Assembly: GCA_048268885.1 (NCBI GenBank) | Contig: JBLWUP010000020.1 | Span: 30,003-94,002, forward strand | DNA: 64,000 bases | Direction: 5' to 3' | Source: Pelagibius sp048268885 | GTDB taxonomy: Bacteria; Pseudomonadota; Alphaproteobacteria; Kiloniellales; Kiloniellaceae | Shown: positions 16,250 to 24,044 of the stretch, one piece after another | Position numbering within the stretch: position 1 is the stretch's first letter | How the letters are laid out: every line of letters starts with the position of its first letter | Position numbers and translations under genes: made by a program | The notes under the pieces: generated by a model | The model's database searches: none | What the model saw: the letters and a program-made list of their open reading frames with translations, nothing else | What the model was told of the DNA's origin: nothing

Positions 16250-16884
16250 GCAAGCGTCTCGACCCCGGGACCATAGAGGCCTATGTCGACGGCCAGCTGG
16301 AGCCTGATGCCATGGCTGAGACAGCCGAAAGCCTGATGCAAGACCCCGAGGCCTTGGCCAGGGTACGCGCCCTGCACGGCGACTGTGCCCTGCTCCGCGC
16401 CGCCTATCAGGACGCCGCCGAGGAACCACTTCCCGCGGCGCTGCTGGCGACCATTGACCACGGCTTCGACGAACGGCGCCGGCGCAGCCGCAAGTCAGCG
16501 CCGCGTCTGGCCCTGGCGGCGGCCATCGCGCTGGCGCTGGTCGGCGGGCTGGCGGGCTATCTCGCCGGCGAATACCGGCTGCGCAGCGAACTGGAGGCCA
16601 TCGCCGCACGGGACGCCGAGGACCAGCGCATACTGGCGGCCGCCATCGAACAGGCGCTGGAACGCAGCACGTCGGGTCAGAGCGTCGAATGGCGCAATCC
16701 CGACAGCGGCGCTCACGGCCAGGTGGTCCCGGTGCGCACCTACCGCAGCAAGTCGAACCATTGGTGCCGGGAGTACCTCGCCTCCAAGGTTTCCGACACT
16801 ACCGAGGAGAAGATCCGCGCCATCGCCTGCCGCGCCGGAGACGGTGACTGGGTGAAAGTGGAGGAGCTGTTTTACGACAGCTAG
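16246..16884 (+). CDS. membrane anti-sigma factor
   Basis: 212 residues starting in the overlap ATGA with the sigma gene. The N-terminus (LDPGTIEAYVDGQLEPDAMAE, residues 5-25) is the short zinc-less anti-sigma domain common in proteobacterial FecR-like/RskA-like factors. A basic stretch RRRRSRKS precedes one membrane helix (about 86-107). The periplasmic part has a short helix and a C-terminal domain with two Cys (NHWCREY, IACRAGDGDWVKV). That domain matches the lipoprotein at 14085-14471. Sharing a domain with a product of the divergent block suggests either competition for a common ligand or direct sensing. It ends 3 bp before the convergent antiporter gene. Confidence 0.88.
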   Translation: MSKRLDPGTIEAYVDGQLEPDAMAETAESLMQDPEALARVRALHGDCALLRAAYQDAAEEPLPAALLATIDHGFDERRRRSRKSAPRLALAAAIALALVGGLAGYLAGEYRLRSELEAIAARDAEDQRILAAAIEQALERSTSGQSVEWRNPDSGAHGQVVPVRTYRSKSNHWCREYLASKVSDTTEEKIRAIACRAGDGDWVKVEELFYDS

Positions 16885-16887
16885 GGT

Positions 16888-18153
16888 CTAAATCTCGCTG
16901 CCGGGCTTCAAACTGCGGCTCACCACCCGCTTGAAGGTGAGCCCCTGGACGACGATCGAGAAAACCACCACCGCATAGGTGATGGCCAGGATGGGCGCCT
17001 TCTCCGGCCCTTCCGGCAAAGACAGCGCCAGGGCCACGGAGATGCCGCCGCGCAGGCCGCCCCAGACCAGGACCGGGATCGCGCCCTTCGTGAAGGTCTG
17101 ACGCAGCGCCAGCAGGCTCATCGGGACCGAGACGCCGATAAAGCGCCCCAGCAGGACGATGGGAATCGCCAGCAGGGCCGCTTCGGCCGAGACCAGGTTC
17201 ACCCGAATCACCAGCACCTCCAAGCCGATCAGCAGGAACAGCAGCGAGTTCAGAATTTCGTCGAGCAGTTCCCAGAAGTTCAGCAGGTGCTCGCGCGTCT
17301 TTTCGCTCATGGCATAGGCCACGCCGTGGTTGCCGATGAAGATGCCGGCCACCACGACGGCGAGCGGGCCGCTGACATGCAGCAGATGGGCAAGCGCGTA
17401 GGTCACGGTCACGAGCGCCAGGGTGATCATGATCTCCAGGTTGTGCTCGTCCAGGCTGGCCAGGGCCCGGTAGGCGATATAGCCGGCCACCGCCCCCAGC
17501 AGCGCCCCGCCTCCCGCCTCCTGCGCGAAGAGCCGGGCCACCTCCAGGGCGCCGACATCGGCTTCCGGCCCCCCGCTGGCGATGGCCACCACGATAAGGA
17601 AAATCACCACCCCGACGCCGTCGTTGAACAGGGACTCGCCCGCGATCTTCGCCTCCACCGCAGCCGGCACCTTGATGGTTTTCAGGATTCCCAGCACCGC
17701 GACAGGGTCGGTCGGGCTGATCAGAGCCCCAAAGGCGAGCGCCCAGATAAAGGGGATCTCCAGCCCCAGCAGCCCGAAAACCAGCCACGCCAGGGTGCCG
17801 ACCACGAAAGTCGAGAGCACAACCCCAAGGGTCGCCATGGCGGTGATGGCCGCCAGACGGCTGCGCAAGGCCGTCAGGTCGACGTGCAGCGCGCCGGCGA
17901 AGAGCAGAAAACTCAGCATGCCGTTCAGCAGGGTCTCGTCGAAGTCGATGCGGGCCAGGGCGGCGGTCACCGGACCGTGGACATCCGTCGCCGGAAACAG
18001 CAGTTCCAGGACGACCAGCCCCAGGGCCGCCGCGAGGGCGATGATCATCAGCCCGATGCTGTGCGGCAGCCTCAGCAGCTTATGATTGATGTAGCCGAAA
18101 AGCGCGACCAGCCCGAAGAGAATCGCGACGATATCGAAGATCGACAAGGTCAT
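16888..18153 (-). CDS. CPA1-family cation/proton antiporter
   Basis: ATG at 18153 gives 421 residues with about 12 membrane helices. Typical CPA1/NhaP signatures are visible: LLFAGALHVDL, GALISPTDPVAVLGILK and ESLFNDGVGVVIF, the last carrying the Asn-Asp ion-binding pair. The C-terminus (VWGGLRGGISVALALSLP) also fits. It exchanges Na+ or K+ for protons across the inner membrane and supports pH and salt homeostasis. No C-terminal TrkA domain is present. It is followed on the minus strand by no partner; the secreted protein gene upstream ends 12 bp before it and may be co-transcribed. Confidence 0.93.
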   Translation of the reverse strand: MTLSIFDIVAILFGLVALFGYINHKLLRLPHSIGLMIIALAAALGLVVLELLFPATDVHGPVTAALARIDFDETLLNGMLSFLLFAGALHVDLTALRSRLAAITAMATLGVVLSTFVVGTLAWLVFGLLGLEIPFIWALAFGALISPTDPVAVLGILKTIKVPAAVEAKIAGESLFNDGVGVVIFLIVVAIASGGPEADVGALEVARLFAQEAGGGALLGAVAGYIAYRALASLDEHNLEIMITLALVTVTYALAHLLHVSGPLAVVVAGIFIGNHGVAYAMSEKTREHLLNFWELLDEILNSLLFLLIGLEVLVIRVNLVSAEAALLAIPIVLLGRFIGVSVPMSLLALRQTFTKGAIPVLVWGGLRGGISVALALSLPEGPEKAPILAITYAVVVFSIVVQGLTFKRVVSRSLKPGSEI

Positions 18154-18164
18154 CCCCGACCGTC

Positions 18165-18737
18165 CTAGCCGGCGCTGAAGGTCAGCGACAGCCCGATGGC
18201 CATGAAGGTGTAGTAATGGTCTTCCACCGTCCTGGGGTTCATGAAGCACTGCAGCTTGAAGAAGAGGGTACCGTCGGCGGTGTCAAAGTTCATGAAGGTC
18301 CAGCGGGCGTTGGTCAGATTGCCGCTGACGATGGAGTGGAAAGCCTTGCGGTCGGCCAATTGGACAACACTCACGTCATGGATATGGGGTTTACCGAACG
18401 TCTTCTGGAGCGCCCTCAGAAAGCGTTCTTCTTTGCTCATTGCCCGGATGTAGGCATCCAGGTCCACCGGCTTGTCAGAACCCAGGTTGAAGGCCTTAAT
18501 GCCGCAGCCCGCCGGCGGCTTCCCGGGAAGGTCGGGCGCCCGAAAGCTGAGAATATCGCCCCTGCTCATGCTCGCCTCGTCCAGCCGCCAGTCCGGCGGA
18601 ACCTTGATTGAGACGCCGTAGTCGTCGGCGCTGTAGCTGCGCCAGTCCGAGGTATCCGGAAGTGTTTGAGCGGCGGCCTGACAAGGAAGCCAGAGAAAGA
18701 TCAGCAGTCCGGCCGTCCGCAACCAAGTGAAGTTCAT
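18165..18737 (-). CDS. secreted protein of unknown function
   Basis: ATG at 18737 gives 190 residues with a clear signal peptide (MNFTWLRTAGLLIFLWLPCQAAAQ, cleaved after AAA/AQ). The mature part (SADDYGVSIKVPPDWRLDEASMSRGDILSFRAPD... LQCFMNPRTVEDHYYTFMAIGLSLTF) resembles the PsbP-like/DUF1795-type 'lipoprotein-like fold' seen in many periplasmic proteins ('YGFSIKVPPGW'). Two Cys could form a disulfide. The gene lies 11 bp before the antiporter gene in the same direction. A role in envelope or antiporter function is only suggested by position. Confidence 0.75.
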   Translation of the reverse strand: MNFTWLRTAGLLIFLWLPCQAAAQTLPDTSDWRSYSADDYGVSIKVPPDWRLDEASMSRGDILSFRAPDLPGKPPAGCGIKAFNLGSDKPVDLDAYIRAMSKEERFLRALQKTFGKPHIHDVSVVQLADRKAFHSIVSGNLTNARWTFMNFDTADGTLFFKLQCFMNPRTVEDHYYTFMAIGLSLTFSAG

Positions 18738-18834
18738 ATAAGCGCCGGCAGGCCGCATGCATTCTCTCCCCCAAACACCGGTTCAGGTAAGAGGACCCAC
18801 TTCAACCTGTGATGTCAAGAAGGACAGACGGCGC

Positions 18835-20631
18835 CTACTCCGCCGCCGAGACCGTCTTCTTGGCGTGCTTCTCGCGCGCCGCGGCCTCACGCTGGGCCTT
18901 GGCGACGGCGGCCTGGGCTGAATCGGTGAGCGCGAACATCTCCAGCTCCTCTTCCTCTCCATGGTCGTCCACGGGGGTCAGCGCCTGGTCCGTGTAGCTC
19001 TGGGTCGCCGGGTCGCGCTTGATGCGCTGGCACTTGAGATACAGCGTCAGGGCGAACCAGGTGAAGGGGACGTAGGTCGAGAGCATCTCCCACAGCCGGC
19101 GCGGGTAGAACACCAGCGGCGATTCCAGCGGCAGGCCGGCGCGGCGCTGCGTCCTCACCTTGCGGCGGAAGTAACCGCCCTGCAGCGGGTGGACCTTCTC
19201 GTAGCGGATGCAGCCGGCGAACTGCAGGGCGTGCGCCCAGATGCGCTCCGGCTTGTTGCCGCTGACCACCATCCGCTTCATCAGCGTTTCCAGGTGCTCG
19301 TCGGAGTAATAGAGTTCCCAGGCCTCGTTGTAGATGCCCTGCCATTCCTCCTTCGACATCAGCGGATGGCCGGTGCAGACGTGCTCCAGATCGTAGATGT
19401 TCATGTCGGGGTCCATGGGGACGCCCTTCAGGTAGAGGTTCTTGTGGTCCTCCGAGCCCGGCAGCGGCGTCAGGCAGAAGAACTCCAGGATGTCGATCGG
19501 CAGCTCGCGTTTGATGACCTCGATGTCGTGGGCGATCTTCTCCGGCGTGTCGGCCGGGAAGCCCAGGATGTAGCCGGCGTAGGTCAGGATCTGCTGCTCA
19601 CGCCAGGCCTGCAGCATGGCGCGGTATTCGGTGATGCGATTCTGGCGCTTCTTGGCCGCCATCAGATTGTCGGGATTGATGTTCTCCAGCCCGATGAAGA
19701 CCCGCGCCACGCCGGCCCGCTTGGCCTTGGAAATGAAGTTCTTGATCTGGTGGCACAGCGTGTCGACCTGAATGATGATGGAGAACGGCAGGCCGGTCTC
19801 CTCACGCAGATCCCCCAGGCGGTCGAAGATCGCTTCCCAGTTCTTGTTGCGGGCGAAGTTGTCGTCGGTGATGAAAAACCGGCAGATGCCCTGCTCGATG
19901 TTGGCGCGCACCAGCCGCTCGACATCATCGGCCTCGCGGAAGCGCGACTTGCGGCCCTGCACGTTGATGATGGTGCAGAAGCTGCACTGGAAGGGGCAGC
20001 CGCGTCCGGCATCGAAACAGGCGACCGAACCGCCGTAGCGCCGCACCATGGACTCCGGCAGATAGGGCGTCGGCTGGCCGTCCATCCCCGGCAAGTCGGT
20101 CATGTAGTTGTAGATCGGCTTCAAGTCGCCGTTCAGGGCATCGCGGTAGAACTCCTGCAGCCGCCCCTCGCCTTCGCCGGCATAGAGCGTGATGCCCAGG
20201 TCCAGGGCCTCCTGCAGGTCCGGCGGCAGCTCCGGCAGCATCGCCAGGCAGCCGCTGGGGTGGAAGCCGCCGATGGCGACCTGCAGGCCCTCGGCGCGGA
20301 ACCGGCGCGCGATGTCGAGGGCGCGGGGGAACTGGTTCGACTGCACGCCGACCAGGCAGACCACGCCCGTCGTGCCCGGCGCCTTGAGGCGCTCGGTGAT
20401 CTCCTTCATCGGGATGATGGTGTTGGTTTCGTCGCAGCCATTGAGCACCACCTCGACGTCGTCGCCGAGCAGGCGGCGCTCGATTACGTCCAGGGTGATG
20501 CCGTAGAGGCTCGACAGGGTATTCGAGGGGACCCAGGCCTTGGCCCACTGAATGACGTAACCGTTGTCATCGTAGTGCGACGGCTTAATTAGTTCGATAA
20601 CAAACCGTTTTTTGAGGCCATCGGCAGTCAT
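18835..20631 (-). CDS. B12-binding radical SAM protein
   Basis: 598 residues. The N-terminal part is a Rossmann-like cobalamin-binding domain (VVCLVGVQSNQFPRALDIARRFRAEGLQVAIGGFHPSG). The canonical iron-sulfur motif GRGCPFQCSFCTI follows (C212, C216, C219), then the radical SAM barrel (FITDDNFARN, IIQVDTLC, VFIGLENINPDNL, YAGYILGFPADT). The C-terminal about 180 residues include CTGHPLMSKEEW and a basic/aromatic region, ending in an Ala/Lys/Glu-rich tail. The family resembles methyltransferase or hopanoid-type B12 radical SAM enzymes (HpnP/HpnJ-like superfamily), but the substrate cannot be assigned. It is an isolated gene with a 13-bp palindrome upstream. Confidence 0.9.
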   Translation of the reverse strand: MTADGLKKRFVIELIKPSHYDDNGYVIQWAKAWVPSNTLSSLYGITLDVIERRLLGDDVEVVLNGCDETNTIIPMKEITERLKAPGTTGVVCLVGVQSNQFPRALDIARRFRAEGLQVAIGGFHPSGCLAMLPELPPDLQEALDLGITLYAGEGEGRLQEFYRDALNGDLKPIYNYMTDLPGMDGQPTPYLPESMVRRYGGSVACFDAGRGCPFQCSFCTIINVQGRKSRFREADDVERLVRANIEQGICRFFITDDNFARNKNWEAIFDRLGDLREETGLPFSIIIQVDTLCHQIKNFISKAKRAGVARVFIGLENINPDNLMAAKKRQNRITEYRAMLQAWREQQILTYAGYILGFPADTPEKIAHDIEVIKRELPIDILEFFCLTPLPGSEDHKNLYLKGVPMDPDMNIYDLEHVCTGHPLMSKEEWQGIYNEAWELYYSDEHLETLMKRMVVSGNKPERIWAHALQFAGCIRYEKVHPLQGGYFRRKVRTQRRAGLPLESPLVFYPRRLWEMLSTYVPFTWFALTLYLKCQRIKRDPATQSYTDQALTPVDDHGEEEELEMFALTDSAQAAVAKAQREAAAREKHAKKTVSAAE

Positions 20632-20674
20632 AGACGCCCCCCACTTGTGGCCATGAATACTAAAACTAACGCAT

Positions 20675-20687
20675 TTTGCTTAGCAAA
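20675..20687. promoter_or_regulatory. 13-bp palindrome upstream of radical SAM gene
   Basis: TTTGCTTAGCAAA is a perfect inverted repeat with a one-base centre, 44 bp upstream of the radical SAM start. It sits where an operator or promoter element would be. No regulator consensus is recognised. Confidence 0.35.
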
Positions 20688-20780
20688 CCTAGGGGGAAGG
20701 GACTAAGCAGCAGCCGACCAGAAGCGGCTTCGAGATCAAAACGCCCAAATGATTGTTTTAGGGGAGTAAAACGCAATGCG

Positions 20781-20810
20781 GCGGCCCCGCGATACTCAAC
20801 ACGGGGCTGC
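20781..20810 (-). terminator. possible terminator of the DUF4399 gene
   Basis: GCGGCCCCG and CGGGGCTGC pair over 9 bp (one G-T) with a 12-nt loop. On the minus strand the hairpin follows the DUF4399 stop by 28 bp and is followed by a GTTTT tract. Confidence 0.4.
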
Positions 20811-20837
20811 TGCAGTTAAGGCCGCGCGGCGGCGACT

Positions 20838-21263
20838 CTATTGCACCGTGATGGTGATCTGCTCGGACAACACCGGCGGATTGTGCGGGATGTGGCTCCA
20901 GTCGCCCAGGATCAGCTGCAGGGTATGGGTGCCCGGCGCCAGGTCGATGGACGTCTCCGTCTGGCCGCCGCCGAAGTGCTTGTGATGGTCGTCGGCCGGC
21001 AGCGGCTCGTCGAGCGCCGCGCCGCTGGGCGCCGGCGTGTCGATCAGCAGGTGGTGGTGGCCGGTGTTGGCCTTGTCCTCGACACCGGCGGGCGCCACGC
21101 CCATGCCCTTCAGGCCGAAGCGGACCGTTACCGGCGAAGAGACCGTCGCGCCGTCCTGCGGTGAAATGAAATAGAGCTCGGCACCGGCCGGCGACGGCGT
21201 TTCGCCGGCCAAAGCCGTGCCGGCCAGCAGCGTCATCACCGCCGCCAGAATCGTACAACGCAT
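20838..21263 (-). CDS. DUF4399 family secreted protein
   Basis: ATG at 21263 gives 141 residues with a signal peptide (MRCTILAAVMTLLAGTALA). The mature part has the DUF4399 pattern: LYFISPQDGATVSSPVTVRFGLKGMGVAPAG, then TGHHHLLID, HHKHFGGGQTE and HTLQLILGDWSHIPHNPPVLSEQITI. The clustered His residues (HHH, HHKHF) suggest metal binding (copper is a guess). The function of the family is unknown; members are periplasmic. It is a single gene between the radical SAM gene and the ureidopropionase gene. Confidence 0.88.
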   Translation of the reverse strand: MRCTILAAVMTLLAGTALAGETPSPAGAELYFISPQDGATVSSPVTVRFGLKGMGVAPAGVEDKANTGHHHLLIDTPAPSGAALDEPLPADDHHKHFGGGQTETSIDLAPGTHTLQLILGDWSHIPHNPPVLSEQITITVQ

Positions 21264-21421
21264 TCTGCGTCCTTCCTTGGGTAGATTTGTTCCGTACCCC
21301 GAAATTAGAACGGGGCACCCTAAAGACAAGCAGTGCCCCAAGAACGACGCCGCCGAAAGTGTGAAAAAGAGGGCGATCCCGCGCCGTCAGGCGCGCGGGC
21401 GGGCGTTCCTGGCCAAGGCGC

Positions 21422-22285
21422 TCAGATCCGCGTCAGCAGGTCGTAGGTCTCCGGCCGCCGGTCGCGGAAGAACTGCCAGAGATTGCGCACCTCGCGCACC
21501 TTGTCCATGTCCATGTCGGCGGTGACAAGCTCGTCCTGGTCCTCACTGGCTTCCACCAGGAACTCGCCGCGCGGGTCGACCACGTAGCTGGAGCCATAGA
21601 ACTTGCCGATGTTCCAGGGCGCCTCGGTGCCGACGCGGTTGACCGCGCCGATGTAGCAGCCGTTGGCAACGGCGGAGGCCGGCTGCTCCAGCTTCCAGAG
21701 ATACTGGCTGAGGCCCGCCACGGTGGCCGAGGGATTGACAATGTACTCGGCGCCGGCCAGCGCCAGGGCGCGCCAGCCCTCCGGGAAATGCCGGTCGTAG
21801 CAGATGTAGACGCCCAGCTTGCAGTAGGCCGTGTCGAACACCGGCCAGCCGGAATTGCCGGGTTTGAAGAAGAATTTCTCGTAGAAGCCGGCGACCTGCG
21901 GGATGTGGGTCTTGCGGTACTTGCCCAGGTAGCTGCCGTCGGCGTCGATCACCGCGCAGGTATTGTAGTAGACGCCGGTGATGTCCTCCTCGTAGATCGG
22001 CACGACGATGACCATGGAGTGCTTCTTGGCGTAGTCCTGCATCAGCTTGGTCGTGGGTCCGTCGGGGATTTTCTCCGCCGCGCCGTACCACTTGGCGTCC
22101 TGGCTGGGACAGAAATAGGGCTGGTTGAAGACCTCCTGCAGGCAGAGCACCTGCACGCCCTTCTTGCCGGCTTCGTCGATCAGCGGCAGATGGGCCTCGT
22201 TCATCTTGTCGCGGATCGCCTCGGGGCTTTCACCGGTCTCCGCTTTCAGGGCCATCTGAATGAGCCCTGCCCTTACCATCGCCAT
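21422..22285 (-). CDS. nitrilase-family beta-ureidopropionase
   Basis: 287 residues of the carbon-nitrogen hydrolase superfamily. The catalytic triad is visible as LCLQEVF (E51), GKYRKTHIP (K125) and YICYDRHFPEG (C162). KPGNSGWPVF and GFYEKFFF are typical of beta-ureidopropionase and N-carbamoylputrescine amidase. It is divergent from dihydropyrimidinase, with two RutR-type sites between them. The likely reaction is N-carbamoyl-beta-alanine to beta-alanine, CO2 and ammonia, the last step of reductive pyrimidine breakdown. N-carbamoylputrescine amidase is the main alternative. A second, unrelated ureidopropionase candidate lies at 44289-45536. Confidence 0.85.
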   Translation of the reverse strand: MAMVRAGLIQMALKAETGESPEAIRDKMNEAHLPLIDEAGKKGVQVLCLQEVFNQPYFCPSQDAKWYGAAEKIPDGPTTKLMQDYAKKHSMVIVVPIYEEDITGVYYNTCAVIDADGSYLGKYRKTHIPQVAGFYEKFFFKPGNSGWPVFDTAYCKLGVYICYDRHFPEGWRALALAGAEYIVNPSATVAGLSQYLWKLEQPASAVANGCYIGAVNRVGTEAPWNIGKFYGSSYVVDPRGEFLVEASEDQDELVTADMDMDKVREVRNLWQFFRDRRPETYDLLTRI

Positions 22286-22354
22286 CGCCGGTCTCCCTGT
22301 TCTTGCGTCCTGTTATTGCGCGGCCGCGCTGGCGCCGCGGAACCGCCGAAGGAT

Positions 22355-22370
22355 TTGACCATTTGGTCAG
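22355..22370. promoter_or_regulatory. RutR-type operator
   Basis: TTGACCATTTGGTCAG matches the RutR consensus TTGACCA-N2-TGGTCAA in 15 of 16 positions counting the spacer as free. It is 70 bp upstream of the ureidopropionase start and faces the dihydropyrimidinase gene on the other side. RutR releases DNA when it binds uracil or thymine. Confidence 0.85.
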
Positions 22371-22485
22371 GTTCTCTGGCAAGGGCTTCTTCGCGACCGG
22401 GTCGTTCGTTCGCGTGTAACCGGGAGCGGAAAAGGGCTTCGCCCGCGAAAAGCGGACTCGCATCACCCCGCGACATGGTGCAAAA

Positions 22486-22501
22486 TTGACCAAACGGACA
22501 A
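22486..22501. promoter_or_regulatory. degenerate RutR-type operator
   Basis: TTGACCAAACGGACAA keeps the left half-site exactly and deviates in two bases of the right half (CGGACAA for TGGTCAA). It is 48 bp upstream of the dihydropyrimidinase start, so a bound repressor would overlap the promoter. Confidence 0.65.
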
Positions 22502-22549
22502 GTTTCTGATCCGTAAAACGAGACACAGGGACTAGGAGGGACATCCACC

Positions 22550-23992
22550 ATGGCCATCTTGATCAGGGGCGGCACCGTCGTCACCGCGGACCATTCCTAT
22601 CGCGCCGACGTCCTGACGCAGGACGACAAGATCGTGGCCATCGGCGAATCCCTCGACGCCCCCGCCGGCGCGGAGGTGATCGATGCGGGCGGCGCCTACG
22701 TGCTGCCCGGCGGCATCGACCCGCACACCCACATGGAACTGCCCTTCATGGGCACCGTCGCGTCGGAGGATTTCTATTCCGGCACCACCGCCGGCATGGT
22801 CGGCGGCACCACCATGATCATCGACTTCGTGATTCCCGGCCCGCAGCAGGACGTGATGGAGGCCTATCACACCTGGCGCGGCTGGGCCGAGAAAGCCGCC
22901 GGCGACTATTCCTTCCACGTCGCGATCACCTGGTGGGACGAAACGGTAAAGGCCGCCATGGAAACCCTGACGACCGAGCACGGCGTCAATTCCTTCAAGC
23001 ACTTCATGGCCTACAAGGGCGCCATCATGTGCGACGACGAGGTGCTGGTGAACTCCTTCACCCGGGCGCGGGAGCTGGGCGCCATCTGCACGGTCCACGC
23101 GGAAAACGGCGAGCTGGTCTTCCACCTGCAGAACGAGATCCTGAAGCGCGGCATCACCGGGCCGGAAGGCCATCCCCTCTCCCGCCCGCCCGAGGTCGAG
23201 GGCGAGGCCGCCAACCGCGCCATCCGCGTCGCCCAGGTGCTCGACGTGCCGCTCTACATCGTCCACAACTCCTGCATGGAATCCCTCCAGGCCATCACCC
23301 GCGCGCGCAACGAGGGCCAGCGGGTCTTCGGCGAGGTCCTGGCCGGTCACCTGCTGGTCAACGACGAGGTCTACCGCAGCAAGGACTGGGACTACGCCGC
23401 CGCCCACGTGATGAGCCCGCCGTTTCGCCCGAAGGAACACCAGGAAGCGCTGTGGCGCGGCCTGCAGTCGGGAATGCTGCAGACCACGGCGACCGACCAC
23501 TGCTGCTTCTGCGCGCCGCAAAAGCGCATGGGCCACAACAACTTCACGCAGATCCCCAACGGCACCGGCGGGGTCGAGGACCGCATGCACGTCCTCTGGC
23601 ACCACGGCGTCAATTCGGGCCGTCTAACGATGAACGAATTCGTCGCGATCACCTCCACCAACGCGGCCAAGATCTTCAACATCTATCCGCGCAAGGGCTC
23701 CATCTCCGTCGGCGCCGACGCCGACATCGCGATCTGGGACCCGGAAAAGGAACGCACGATCTCCAAGGACACGCACCATCAGAACGTGGACTTCAATATC
23801 TTCGAGGGAATGACCGTCAAGGGCATCAACACCGTTACGATCAGCCAGGGCAAGGTGGTCTACCAGGACGGCGACATCCGCACCGAACGCGGCGCCGGCC
23901 GCTACGTGAACCGCCCGACCTTCGCGCCTTACTACGAGGCCGTGAAACGGCAGCGCGAGGCCAAGACGCCTGTGGCCGTCGATCGCATGTAG
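22550..23992 (+). CDS. hydA: dihydropyrimidinase
   Basis: 480 residues, standard length. The ATG has AGGAGGGAC upstream. The amidohydrolase metal site is seen as GGIDPHTHMELPF (H59, H61), and the carboxylated lysine lies in SFKHFMAYK (K156). GHLLVNDEV, ATDHCCFC and FNIYPRKGSISVGADADIAIWDP are also typical of the dihydropyrimidinase/D-hydantoinase family. It opens dihydrouracil or dihydrothymine to N-carbamoyl-beta-amino acids in the cytoplasm. It is divergent from a ureidopropionase gene and followed by a nucleobase/nucleoside importer and cytosine deaminase. Two RutR-like boxes lie in its upstream region. Confidence 0.95.
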   Translation: MAILIRGGTVVTADHSYRADVLTQDDKIVAIGESLDAPAGAEVIDAGGAYVLPGGIDPHTHMELPFMGTVASEDFYSGTTAGMVGGTTMIIDFVIPGPQQDVMEAYHTWRGWAEKAAGDYSFHVAITWWDETVKAAMETLTTEHGVNSFKHFMAYKGAIMCDDEVLVNSFTRARELGAICTVHAENGELVFHLQNEILKRGITGPEGHPLSRPPEVEGEAANRAIRVAQVLDVPLYIVHNSCMESLQAITRARNEGQRVFGEVLAGHLLVNDEVYRSKDWDYAAAHVMSPPFRPKEHQEALWRGLQSGMLQTTATDHCCFCAPQKRMGHNNFTQIPNGTGGVEDRMHVLWHHGVNSGRLTMNEFVAITSTNAAKIFNIYPRKGSISVGADADIAIWDPEKERTISKDTHHQNVDFNIFEGMTVKGINTVTISQGKVVYQDGDIRTERGAGRYVNRPTFAPYYEAVKRQREAKTPVAVDRM

Positions 23993-24044
23993 GTCGATCG
24001 TATGTGACGCAGGACAACTCCAAAAAACAAGGGAGACAGGGGGC

